In this document: positions 42,606-51,353 of the stretch, piece by piece
Numbering within the stretch: the first letter of the stretch is position 1
How the letters are laid out: the number at the start of each line of letters is the position of its first letter
Assembly: GCA_964605655.1 (NCBI GenBank)
Contig: CAZSDK010000021.1
Span: 1 to 64,000, forward strand
Source of the DNA: JAKLIX01 sp964605655
Lineage (GTDB): Bacteria > Bacteroidota > Bacteroidia > Bacteroidales > CAIXZF01
Length of the DNA: 64,000 nucleotides
Reading direction: 5' to 3'
Notes under the pieces: model-generated
Told to the model about the DNA's origin: nothing
Databases searched by the model: none
Seen by the model: the letters and a program-made list of their open reading frames with translations, nothing else
Program-made: the position numbers and the translations under genes

Positions 42606-43805
42606 TCAGATAGCCCCTAGTTTCTTCCCGACTTTAGCGAATTTTTTCAGGGCAAATTCGATGTTATCCTTGCTATGTGCTGCAGATACCTGCACCCTGA
42701 TCCTGGCCTGGCCTTTGGGAACCACCGGGTAGCTGAATCCGATCACATAGATGCCTTCATCCAGGAGTTCTGTAGCGAAGTGCTGAGCGATCTGGGCATC
42801 GTTGGGAAGATGTCCGAACAGTACGGGTGTGATGGGATGGGTGCCTGGTACAATCCGGAATCCGGCTTTTTCCATACCTTCCCTGAACATACGGGTATTT
42901 TCGTTCAGTTTGTTGATCAGGTCCTGATTTTCAGAGAGGAAATTAAGTACTTCGTAGGTGGCCCCTGCGATGGCCGGGGTCAGGGAGTTGGAGAAAAGAT
43001 AAGGCCTGGACCTCTGCCGGAGAAATTCCACGATCTCCTTACGGCCGGAGATGCATCCGCCGGAGGCTCCGCCAAGGGCTTTCCCAAAGGTGGTGGAGAT
43101 GATATCCACCCTGTCCATACAGTTGCAGTATTCGTGGGTTCCCCTGCCTGTAGGCCCTACAAAACCTGTGGCATGGGAATCGTCCACCATCACCAGGGCA
43201 TCATATTTATCGGCCAGGTCGCAGATCTTGTCCACCTGGGCGATGATCCCGTCCATGGAGAAAACCCCGTCGGTGACAATGATTTTGAATAGTGCATTTT
43301 TTGCCTGCTTGAGCTTGTCTTCGAGGTCGGCCATGTTGTTGTTCTTGTACTTGTACCTCTGGGCCTTGCATACCCTTACCCCGTCGATGATGGAGGCATG
43401 GTTGAGCTCGTCGGAGATGATGGCTGAATATTCATCAAACAAGGGTTCGAAGACGCCACCATTCGCATCGAAGGCCGAAGAGAAGAGGATGGAATCCTCC
43501 ATACCGAGGAATTCGCTGAGTTTCCGTTCCAGGTCTTTATGGATCTGTTGAGTACCGCAGATGAAACGGACGGAAGCCATACCGAACCCCCACCGGAAAA
43601 AGGCCATATTGGAACCGGCCATAACCCTGGGGTCGTTACACAAGCCCAGGTAGTTGTTGGCGCAGAAATTGAGGACATCGAGTCCTTTGGCGGTTTTGAT
43701 ATGTACACCCTGGGGCGTGGTCAGGATCCTTTCTTCTTTATAAAGGCCGTCGGTCTTGATCTTGTCGATCTCCTGCTGGAGATATTTTTTGAATTTTCCG
43801 TACAT
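42606..43805 (-). CDS. kbl: Glycine C-acetyltransferase (2-amino-3-ketobutyrate CoA ligase)
   Basis: 399 residues, alpha-oxoamine synthase family. NFCANNYLGL, FGMASVRFICGTQQIHK, DELNHASIIDG, VDDSHATGFVGPTGRGT, and PLP lysine in STTFGKALGGASGG. Length and motifs fit Kbl, which with threonine dehydrogenase degrades threonine to glycine and acetyl-CoA. No tdh is in the window. Serine palmitoyltransferase, common in Bacteroidota, is a relative, but the sequence follows Kbl more closely. It lies 56 nt after cysN. Confidence 0.9.
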   Translation of the reverse strand: MYGKFKKYLQQEIDKIKTDGLYKEERILTTPQGVHIKTAKGLDVLNFCANNYLGLCNDPRVMAGSNMAFFRWGFGMASVRFICGTQQIHKDLERKLSEFLGMEDSILFSSAFDANGGVFEPLFDEYSAIISDELNHASIIDGVRVCKAQRYKYKNNNMADLEDKLKQAKNALFKIIVTDGVFSMDGIIAQVDKICDLADKYDALVMVDDSHATGFVGPTGRGTHEYCNCMDRVDIISTTFGKALGGASGGCISGRKEIVEFLRQRSRPYLFSNSLTPAIAGATYEVLNFLSENQDLINKLNENTRMFREGMEKAGFRIVPGTHPITPVLFGHLPNDAQIAQHFATELLDEGIYVIGFSYPVVPKGQARIRVQVSAAHSKDNIEFALKKFAKVGKKLGAI

Positions 43806-43861
43806 GGCAGTTGTTTTAAGTCAAGTTTGTTAATGGTTCAGGTAGTTGATGCGTATATCTG

Positions 43862-45160
43862 TTAATATGGATGGCTATCGAGGATCATCCCTGCAGCCAC
43901 GGTCTCGTTGGTAGCTTCATCGATGAGCACCAGGCTTCCCGTGATCCTGTTCTCACGGTAAGAGTCAAAGTAGAGGGGTTTGGTGATTTTGAGGACCACG
44001 CAGGCGATATCGTTCATCATCATCCCTCCGTCGGCAGGCAGTTGTTCCAGATTGTTCACATTGACCTTGTAACTGATCTCCTTCACCAATGCCCTGAGCT
44101 CCCGGGTAGTATGCCTGAGTATATATTTCCCGTTGACCGTCATGGGCCTGGGATTAAACCAGCATAACATCACTTCGATATCCTGGCCTGATTTGGGGAG
44201 CTGACCAGCTTTCACGATCAGGTCTCCCCGGCTGATATCGATGTCGTGATCCAGTGTCATCGACACTGACATAGGGGGATAAGCTCTTTCAAGTGGCTGG
44301 TCGTAAAAATGGATTTCACGAATAGTAGTGTTCTGACCTCCAGGCAGTACCATCACCTGGTCACCCGGACGGAAAATACCTCCGGCGATCCTGCCGGCAT
44401 AGCCCCGGTAATCGTGATGTTCGTCGGACAACGGCCGGACAACGTATTGCACCGGGAATCTGGCCGTTTCGAAGTTATGATCGGAGGTGATGTCGATGGT
44501 CTCCAGCAGGTTCATCAGGGTATTGCCTTTGTACCAGGGTATATGTTCTGAATGATCCACCACATTATCCCCCTTGAGGGCACTGATGGGGACGAACCTC
44601 ATATCTTTGATCCCGAGTCTGTCGGCGAATGCTTCCATCTCAGACCGTATCCTGTTGAAGGGTTCTTCGCTGTATTCCACCAGGTCCATCTTATTCACGC
44701 AGACGATCAGATGAGGAATGCCCAGCAGGTGAGCAATGTAAGTATGGCGGCAGGTCTGTTCGATCACACCGTTTCTTACGTCAATCAGGATCAGGGCTGC
44801 ATTGGCCGTGGAGGCACCCGTGACCATATTCCGGGTATATTGAATGTGACCCGGGGTATCTGCAATGATGAACTTTCTTTTGGGTGTGGCAAAATAACGG
44901 TAGGCCACATCAATGGTGATCCCTTGTTCCCTCTCGGCTCTGAGTCCGTCGGTAAGCAGTGCCAGGTTAATATATTCACTCCCTCTCTGGATGCTGGCCT
45001 TCTTAACGGCCTCGAGCTGGTCCTCGAAGATGGACTTACTGTCATATAACAGCCTGCCGATCAGGGTGCTCTTCCCGTCATCTACACTTCCGGCAGTGGT
45101 AAACCGCAACAGCTCCATGTCAAGATACCCTTTCGAACTAAACTCTTCCGACTCCCTCAT
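43862..45160 (-). CDS. cysN: Sulfate adenylyltransferase subunit 1 (GTPase)
   Basis: 432 residues from the ATG at 45160; the TTG at 45166 is six nt earlier. EF-Tu-like GTPase: G1 GSVDDGKSTL, switch region EQGITIDVAYRYF, G3 DTPGH, G4 NKMD. With CysD it makes adenosine 5'-phosphosulfate from sulfate and ATP, driven by GTP. There is no fused APS kinase (CysC) domain and no cysC or cysH nearby. It follows cysD by 76 nt. Confidence 0.97.
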   Translation of the reverse strand: MRESEEFSSKGYLDMELLRFTTAGSVDDGKSTLIGRLLYDSKSIFEDQLEAVKKASIQRGSEYINLALLTDGLRAEREQGITIDVAYRYFATPKRKFIIADTPGHIQYTRNMVTGASTANAALILIDVRNGVIEQTCRHTYIAHLLGIPHLIVCVNKMDLVEYSEEPFNRIRSEMEAFADRLGIKDMRFVPISALKGDNVVDHSEHIPWYKGNTLMNLLETIDITSDHNFETARFPVQYVVRPLSDEHHDYRGYAGRIAGGIFRPGDQVMVLPGGQNTTIREIHFYDQPLERAYPPMSVSMTLDHDIDISRGDLIVKAGQLPKSGQDIEVMLCWFNPRPMTVNGKYILRHTTRELRALVKEISYKVNVNNLEQLPADGGMMMNDIACVVLKITKPLYFDSYRENRITGSLVLIDEATNETVAAGMILDSHPY

Positions 45161-45236
45161 AATCAACCCAAATATTCAACCCTTAAATAATCACTAACCT
45201 ATTAATAATCAATTATTAATTATCAATTGTCAATTC

Positions 45237-46157
45237 CTAAAAGTAACCTTCTTTCTTCCGGTCTTCCATAGCTGCTTCCGACCTTTTGTCATCGAACCTG
45301 GAACCTCTTTCGGTAACACGGGTGGCAGCTGTCTCCTGAATGATATCTTCCAGATTATTGGCTTCTGATAACGCAAGACCAGTACAGGTGATATCACCGA
45401 TGGTACGGCACCTGACCTTTAACAGCTCCGCCTTCTCATTTGGTTTCATTTTCATGAAAGGAGCCACGGCAAGCCATACCCCGTCGCGGTTAAACACTTC
45501 TCTCTCATGGGTAAAATACAGGCTGGGCATTTCAATTTTCTCCAGTAAAATGTACTGCCAGATGTCCATCTCGGTCCAGTTACTGATGGGAAACACCCTG
45601 AAATGCTCGCCCATGTGTTTCTTGCCATTGAAGACATTCCACAGTTCGGGTCTCTGGTTCTTGGGGTCCCACTGCCCAAATTCATCGCGGTGACTGAAAA
45701 ACCTTTCCTTGGCCCTGGCCTTTTCCTCATCCCTGCGGGCACCCCCCATGGCAGCATCAAATTTATTTTGCTCAATGGTATCCAAAAGAGTAACGGTCTG
45801 TAACACATTCCGGCTGGCATTGTAACCGGTTTCTTCTACAGCCCTTCCTTTATCGATGGACTCCTGGACAGAACCAACAATAAGCCTCACACCCAGTTCT
45901 TTAATAAGTTTATCTCTGTATTCCAGTGTTTCGATGAAATTATGACCTGTGTCGATATGAACCAGGGGGAAAGGAATACGGGCCGGATAGAATGCTTTCC
46001 TTGCCAGGTGTGTGAGGACGATGGAATCTTTACCTCCCGAGAACAGCAGACAGGGTCTTTCAAACTGAGCCGCCACCTCACGTATCACATATACCGACTC
46101 TGATTCCAGTTCCCTGAGGTGATGAATGGGAATCTTCTCTATATTATTGATTGTCAA
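45237..46157 (-). CDS. cysD: Sulfate adenylyltransferase subunit 2
   Basis: 306 residues starting at a TTG (46157); no in-frame ATG exists before the conserved HHLRELESESVYVIREVAAQF start. PP-loop LLFSGGKDSIVLTHL, then DTGHNF, and C-terminal RFDDKRSEAAMEDRKKEGYF. It adenylates sulfate together with CysN. A minus-strand -7 box (46188-46195, TATTTTTG) lies about 30 nt upstream. It is divergent from the protease locus. Confidence 0.97.
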   Translation of the reverse strand: MTINNIEKIPIHHLRELESESVYVIREVAAQFERPCLLFSGGKDSIVLTHLARKAFYPARIPFPLVHIDTGHNFIETLEYRDKLIKELGVRLIVGSVQESIDKGRAVEETGYNASRNVLQTVTLLDTIEQNKFDAAMGGARRDEEKARAKERFFSHRDEFGQWDPKNQRPELWNVFNGKKHMGEHFRVFPISNWTEMDIWQYILLEKIEMPSLYFTHEREVFNRDGVWLAVAPFMKMKPNEKAELLKVRCRTIGDITCTGLALSEANNLEDIIQETAATRVTERGSRFDDKRSEAAMEDRKKEGYF

Positions 46158-46252
46158 TTATATATCTTGTTACTCAAAAGTTGTGTGCAAAAATAACACA
46201 ATTTTATGATATGCAGTGGATTGGGCATAATAAGCCCTCTTAATATTTTCGG

Positions 46253-46309
46253 TAGTTTTGCAGCATGGAATCATTAAGACAACTGTTCATTTCAAATCCT
46301 GTCTTAATG
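46253..46309 (+). promoter_or_regulatory. Promoter and leader inverted repeat of the C25 protease locus
   Basis: TAGTTTTG at 46253-46260 fits the -7 box. Just downstream, in the predicted leader, is the perfect inverted repeat CATTAAGACA (46272-46281) / TGTCTTAATG (46300-46309) with an 18-nt loop. It could be a regulator site or an RNA hairpin about 50 nt before the start codon. Confidence 0.45.
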
Positions 46310-46361
46310 GAAGAATCAGCGGGTTATTTCCGTGTTCTTGCAGACTTATATTAAAGATATA

Positions 46362-48911
46362 ATGAAAACCAGATGGCTGGTGGTTCTTGTGACCTTGATC
46401 ATCAGCATTCTAACACTGGCACCAAAGGGTTTTGGCCAGGTGATCATGTATGATTACCTGGTTCCGTATCCCCTGATCGGGCAGAAGGGGGACATTAGGC
46501 ACGCCACGTTTCAGGGTGCCATGAATACCGGACCTGCGGGAACGCCTGCCCTTCCTTACTTTGAAATAAAACTATTACTGCCTCCGGGTTGCGAGGCTGA
46601 AGATGTGGAATTCACCGGAAAGGACCTGACTTCCGTTGAAGGACATTTTGAGATGCCCCTGGTGAGTATTTCGCGTCCTCTTTCGACCGGAGATAATAAT
46701 GAAACTTCCGCTCCCTTGCCTCCTGCTATTGAAGAAGGGCTTATTCCCGCGAAGGCTCTTGGAAACTGGAGCACCCACTATCTTCATGGTTACGGAATCC
46801 TGTTAAGTACCTTTTGTCCCGTGATCTACGATCCGGTTCAGAAAACCCTGCAGTACTACCAGAATATCCGCATTACTGTTCATACACATAAGGCTGCCAG
46901 CCATGCCGGAATCCTTCAAACACCCAGCTCTGTCTTCGCTCTGAAGCAGGTCCGGAACTTCGCCCAGAACCCGGAAATGACCGATCTTTATCCACCCGCG
47001 ACGAGTGACAGTTCTGACTATCAAATACTTATTATTGCACCCGCCAGTTTCAGCGATCACTTTGAGGATCTGATTGATTTCTATTATATCAGGGGCCTGA
47101 AATCGAAGGTGCAATCCACTTCTGTCATTTATTCCGCCATGACGGGTGCCGATAACCAGGAAAAGATCAGGAACTACATCATACAGGAATACGAGGATCA
47201 CCAGATCCTTCATGTATTGCTTGCCGGTGATGCGGAGCAGGTACCTGCCAGGGGTTTTTATTGCCAGGTCCAGTCTTCATCCCTTTATGTGGATTATAAT
47301 ATTCCTGCTGATCTCTATTATTCAGCCCTGGATGGCAGCTGGAACACGGATGGAGACAATATGTGGGCGGAGATCGGAGAAGATGACCTGCTTCCTGAAG
47401 TTTCCGTAGGAAGGCTGCCGGTCTCCACTACTGCAGAACTGGACAACCTGATCCACAAAAGCCTGCATTACCAAGATCATCCTGTCATTCCGGAATGTAG
47501 CAAACCATTGATGGTTGGTGAAAAACTCTATGATAACCCCCTCACCTGGGGTGGTGATTATCTGGACCTGCTCATCGGCTTCCACACCGACAATAGTTAT
47601 ACCACCCAGGGAATACCGGAAGATCAGAACATCCAAAAACTGTATGACCGGGATCTTCCTTCACCATGGACCACTGCCCAGCTTCTCAGTGAAATTAACA
47701 GCGGCACCGCCTTTCTTCATCATGTAGGTCATTCCAACGAAAGTTACCTGATGCGCATGACCAGCAGCGGCATCACTGATGCCAATTTCTCCCAGGTTAA
47801 CGGTATCCTGCACAACTATATTCCAGTTTACACCCACGGATGTTACTGCGCTGCCTTCGATTACAGTGACTGCATTGCAGAAAAGATGTTGAATCTCAAT
47901 AATTTTGCCGTCGCATTCTTTGGAAATTCAAGATATGGTTGGTTTAATGAGGGTACTACGGAAGGACCTTCCGAACACCTTCACCGGGAGTTCGTCAACG
48001 CTTTGTTCAGCCCGCTCAGTGGCCAGGCCGGGCAGGCCCACCTGCTCTCCAAGATCAATACGGCCCCCTGGGTGAATGCTCCGGGCCAATGGGAAGAAGG
48101 AGCCCTGAGATGGTGCTTCTATGACTGTAACCTTCTGGGTGATCCTGCCATGTTCCTTTGGACCGATGTTCCCATGGACCTTGAACTGACCTATGATGAC
48201 ACCCTTGTCATTGCCGATACGGTATTCAATATTCATGCTGACACTGCCGGCACTGCGGTTTCGGGAGTGGTGTTCACCCTGCTGAAAGACACACTCATGA
48301 TAGGCACGGCCATTTCCGACACTATGGGTAACGCTTATATTCCACTGGGGACAGGCACTCTGGCTCCGGGAACCCTTATCCTGATCGTGAGCGGGTACCA
48401 TTGTCTTGCTGATACCTTCTCCATTACAGTGCTCCCTCAAGCCAACCTGAGCGGTGGTGTCTTTTACGCCAACCTTAGCGGTACCCCCCTTGACAGTGCC
48501 ATGGTGTTGCTGACCCAGCAGGACAGTATCATTGCCCAGGTGCTTACTGATTCCACAGGACAATATCAATTTGAGGACCTCTACCCCGGAACCTATGAGT
48601 TGAGGGTCATCTACTCCAAACCGCCCGGGGGGATAAACTCCACAGATGCCCTGGTGACCCTGCGCCATTTTGTACAGATCGTAAATCTCACCGGACTCAA
48701 CCTTGAAGCAGCTGATGTCAATGATAACCAGGTTATAAATTCTATTGATGCCTTTTACATTCAGAAGTATTTTGTCGGACTTGTGTACTCCTTTCCTGCC
48801 GGAAACTGGATCTTTGAGCACCCGGTTGTCTCTTTAGGAAATTCCGGAACGGTGGAAATGAATATCCATGGAATCTCGACAGGTGACGTGAATGGTTCTT
48901 TCAACCCCTAA
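46362..48911 (+). CDS. C25 (gingipain-family) peptidase with C-terminal dockerin-like module, no T9SS tail
   Basis: 849 residues from the ATG at 46362; a GTG at 46332 would add 10. Signal peptide about 1-26, a propeptide-like part to about 210, then the C25 catalytic domain (SDYQILIIAPASFSDHFEDL ... VLLAGDAEQVPARGF). Catalytic pair: His457 in HHVGHSN and Cys494 in THGCYCAAF. After an Ig-like part (610-690) comes a carboxypeptidase-regulatory-like plus dockerin-like module (about 695-849: GGINSTDALVTLRHFV, DVNDNQVINSIDAFY, GDVNGSFNP), where the protein stops. No T9SS sorting domain, unlike the three downstream genes. Followed 11 nt later by a paralogue. Confidence 0.85.
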   Translation: MKTRWLVVLVTLIISILTLAPKGFGQVIMYDYLVPYPLIGQKGDIRHATFQGAMNTGPAGTPALPYFEIKLLLPPGCEAEDVEFTGKDLTSVEGHFEMPLVSISRPLSTGDNNETSAPLPPAIEEGLIPAKALGNWSTHYLHGYGILLSTFCPVIYDPVQKTLQYYQNIRITVHTHKAASHAGILQTPSSVFALKQVRNFAQNPEMTDLYPPATSDSSDYQILIIAPASFSDHFEDLIDFYYIRGLKSKVQSTSVIYSAMTGADNQEKIRNYIIQEYEDHQILHVLLAGDAEQVPARGFYCQVQSSSLYVDYNIPADLYYSALDGSWNTDGDNMWAEIGEDDLLPEVSVGRLPVSTTAELDNLIHKSLHYQDHPVIPECSKPLMVGEKLYDNPLTWGGDYLDLLIGFHTDNSYTTQGIPEDQNIQKLYDRDLPSPWTTAQLLSEINSGTAFLHHVGHSNESYLMRMTSSGITDANFSQVNGILHNYIPVYTHGCYCAAFDYSDCIAEKMLNLNNFAVAFFGNSRYGWFNEGTTEGPSEHLHREFVNALFSPLSGQAGQAHLLSKINTAPWVNAPGQWEEGALRWCFYDCNLLGDPAMFLWTDVPMDLELTYDDTLVIADTVFNIHADTAGTAVSGVVFTLLKDTLMIGTAISDTMGNAYIPLGTGTLAPGTLILIVSGYHCLADTFSITVLPQANLSGGVFYANLSGTPLDSAMVLLTQQDSIIAQVLTDSTGQYQFEDLYPGTYELRVIYSKPPGGINSTDALVTLRHFVQIVNLTGLNLEAADVNDNQVINSIDAFYIQKYFVGLVYSFPAGNWIFEHPVVSLGNSGTVEMNIHGISTGDVNGSFNP

Positions 48912-48922
48912 CCCAAAAAAGA

Positions 48923-51274
48923 ATGAAGAAATTCTTACTCAATGCAGTTTTACTGTTTTCCGTCCTGGTATCCGGGGCTGCCACTTTTGAAAAAACATAT
49001 CATTTCAGCAAACCGGATATTACAATCGCAGGGAACTTTGAGATGATTTCTTTTTCAGGCCTTCAGATAACCGGACCCAGGGGTGAGCCGGCCCTGCCAT
49101 ACCTTGCCATAAATATGGCTCTTCCTCCGGGTGAGATCCTTGATTTCGTGGAGGTGGTCCCGGGCACTTGGAATGAGATTCCCGGCAAGCACCTGCTCTA
49201 CCCGGTACAAGGGGTCAGACCTGTCTCGGAAGGCAGTACGGGGAATTTTTACATCAAAGAGACGGTATACGAATCCAAAGTACCTTACCCTGTATCCCTT
49301 CATGGAAGGGTGAGTACCGGTTTTCTGAAAGGAGTCTCCATCGGGAACGTCCATATCACCCCGGTCATGTATCATCCTGCTTTGCAGAACCTTGGATATT
49401 ACAGCTCGCTCACGGTGAAGTTCCACACCAAACCCGATCCACAGGGAGAAGAAGCATTAAAGAACCTCTACAGGAACGAAGCCGGAAAGAAAGAGATATC
49501 AGAACTGGTCGACAACCCCGGCATGCTGGCATCTTATCCCCTTCCCAAAGCCGATATCAACGATTATCAGATCCTGGTCGTGACCACGGCCCTCTATGAA
49601 AATTCCTTTTCCAACCTGGTACTATACTACCTGAAACAGGGAATGAAAACACATATTATCAATACTAACACCATCAACACCCAGTCGACCGGCCAGGACC
49701 TTGCTGAAAAAATCCGGAACTACATCAGGCAGGAATATCAGAACCACGGCATTGACTATGTGTTATTGGGTGGGGATGTCAATGTGATCCCCTATCGTGG
49801 TTTCTACTGCCAGGTTCAGTCAAGTTCCCTTTATGAAGACTGGGACATTCCCTCAGACCTGTATTATTCGTCGCTTGATGGCAACTGGGATACCAACAGC
49901 AACCACATCTGGGGTGAAATTGGTGAAGACGACCTCTTTCCGGAAGTAGCCGTCGGACGCCTTCCCTTCTCTAATATACAGGAATGTAATAACCTGGTTG
50001 CCAAAGATTTTTCTTATCAGAACACCTCTGTCCCGGGAGAACAGAACAGGGTGCTGATGTTAGGAGAAAACCTGTATGAAAATCCGCTCACCTGGGGCTG
50101 TGATTACCTGGATCTGCTGATCGGTCATCATACGAACAATGGCTATATCACAGATGGCATTGACACCAACCGCATCATTGAAAAACTCTACGACAGGGAC
50201 CTGCCTGCTCCCTGGGACCCATCCGATATGCTGGATATGCTGCAGGAAGGTTATCCATTTATCCATCACAGCGGGCATTCCAGTACGGATTATAACCTCC
50301 GCCTTTACCAGTGGGATATCGTACCCTCGAATTTTCAGAACCTCGACGGAACCCATCATACCTATTCCATCATATACTCCCATGGTTGTTATTCGGCTTC
50401 CTTTGATTCAGAAGACTGTATTGCAGAGGATATGATGAACCTGAACCTTTTTGCCGTTGCCTATGTAGGGAACTCCAGGTATGGCTGGTTCAACGAAGGA
50501 CAGACCGAAGGACCTTCAGAACATCTGCACCGGGAATTTGTCAACGCCCTGTATCATAATAAATTCTACCGTATCGGTGAGACCCACCGCCAGTCAAGGA
50601 TCCAATCCTCTTCATGGGTGAATGCGCCCGGACAGTGGGAAGAAGGCGCTCTCAGGTGGTGTTTTTATGGCTGCAACGTTCTCGGTGATCCGGTGATGGG
50701 AATCTGGACCGATATTCCCAAAATCCCAACCACCTGGAATTACCCCAATTATGTCCCGGCCTATGCATCGGGGATGGCTGCCCAGATTCTGTATTCAGGT
50801 ATTCCCCAGGAAGGGACTACCTGCGCCTTACTGCAAAACAATACCCTTTTGGGTTACGGAGTCACCGATGCCCAAGGTAATGTCCAGATCAACTTTGAAC
50901 AATTGCCCACTGTGCTCGGAGGTGCTGAACTCTATGTTTCTGGTTATAACCGCCTGGTGGTGACCAGTTTTCCGGTGATAATATCAGGGACTGCAGGTAC
51001 CAGCGAACTGGAAGCTGCATTGTCGGTGGCGGTTAGTCCCAATCCTTTCAAAGACCAACTGACTCTTAGTATACAGTTATCTGACAATGAATCCGTTACT
51101 ATTGAAATTGCAACATCTGAAGGGAAACAGGTTTTCATTGACCGCAAGCAACTCGACTCCGGAAGACATATCATCGATCTTACAGGAACCTTTGAAGAAC
51201 TGGCTTCCGGTGCGTACTTTATTAAGGTCCAGGGGACAACATCGGTCATCACCCGTAAGCTGGTCAAACAGTAA
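48923..51274 (+). CDS. C25 (gingipain-family) peptidase with T9SS sorting domain
   Basis: 783 residues, signal peptide about 1-20. Close paralogue of the preceding gene through the catalytic region (QSSSLYEDWDIPSDLYYSSLDGNWDT, EIGEDDLFPEVAVGRLPFS). Catalytic His452 (HHSGHSS) and Cys489 (SHGCYSASF), 37 residues apart in both paralogues. Downstream are WVNAPGQWEEGALRWCFYG and an Ig-like domain. Residues about 700-783 are a T9SS sorting domain (VAVSPNPFKDQLTLSI ... KLVKQ). Expected on the cell surface or released, with specificity after Arg or Lys only guessed from gingipains. Confidence 0.9.
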   Translation: MKKFLLNAVLLFSVLVSGAATFEKTYHFSKPDITIAGNFEMISFSGLQITGPRGEPALPYLAINMALPPGEILDFVEVVPGTWNEIPGKHLLYPVQGVRPVSEGSTGNFYIKETVYESKVPYPVSLHGRVSTGFLKGVSIGNVHITPVMYHPALQNLGYYSSLTVKFHTKPDPQGEEALKNLYRNEAGKKEISELVDNPGMLASYPLPKADINDYQILVVTTALYENSFSNLVLYYLKQGMKTHIINTNTINTQSTGQDLAEKIRNYIRQEYQNHGIDYVLLGGDVNVIPYRGFYCQVQSSSLYEDWDIPSDLYYSSLDGNWDTNSNHIWGEIGEDDLFPEVAVGRLPFSNIQECNNLVAKDFSYQNTSVPGEQNRVLMLGENLYENPLTWGCDYLDLLIGHHTNNGYITDGIDTNRIIEKLYDRDLPAPWDPSDMLDMLQEGYPFIHHSGHSSTDYNLRLYQWDIVPSNFQNLDGTHHTYSIIYSHGCYSASFDSEDCIAEDMMNLNLFAVAYVGNSRYGWFNEGQTEGPSEHLHREFVNALYHNKFYRIGETHRQSRIQSSSWVNAPGQWEEGALRWCFYGCNVLGDPVMGIWTDIPKIPTTWNYPNYVPAYASGMAAQILYSGIPQEGTTCALLQNNTLLGYGVTDAQGNVQINFEQLPTVLGGAELYVSGYNRLVVTSFPVIISGTAGTSELEAALSVAVSPNPFKDQLTLSIQLSDNESVTIEIATSEGKQVFIDRKQLDSGRHIIDLTGTFEELASGAYFIKVQGTTSVITRKLVKQ

Positions 51275-51353
51275 TCATACATGGTTTGATAGAATTAATA
51301 TCTGTATCTTCGTACATCACTGGAAATAATAACCCTTGTTTAACCCAATACCT

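Noticed and set aside
43862..45160. Fused CysN-CysC bifunctional enzyme
   Set aside because: The length (about 432 residues) covers only the GTPase subunit; no APS kinase P-loop follows.
47928..48821. 297-codon minus-strand ORF opposite the first C25 gene
   Set aside because: It overlaps a gene with clear catalytic motifs and has no protein-like pattern of its own.
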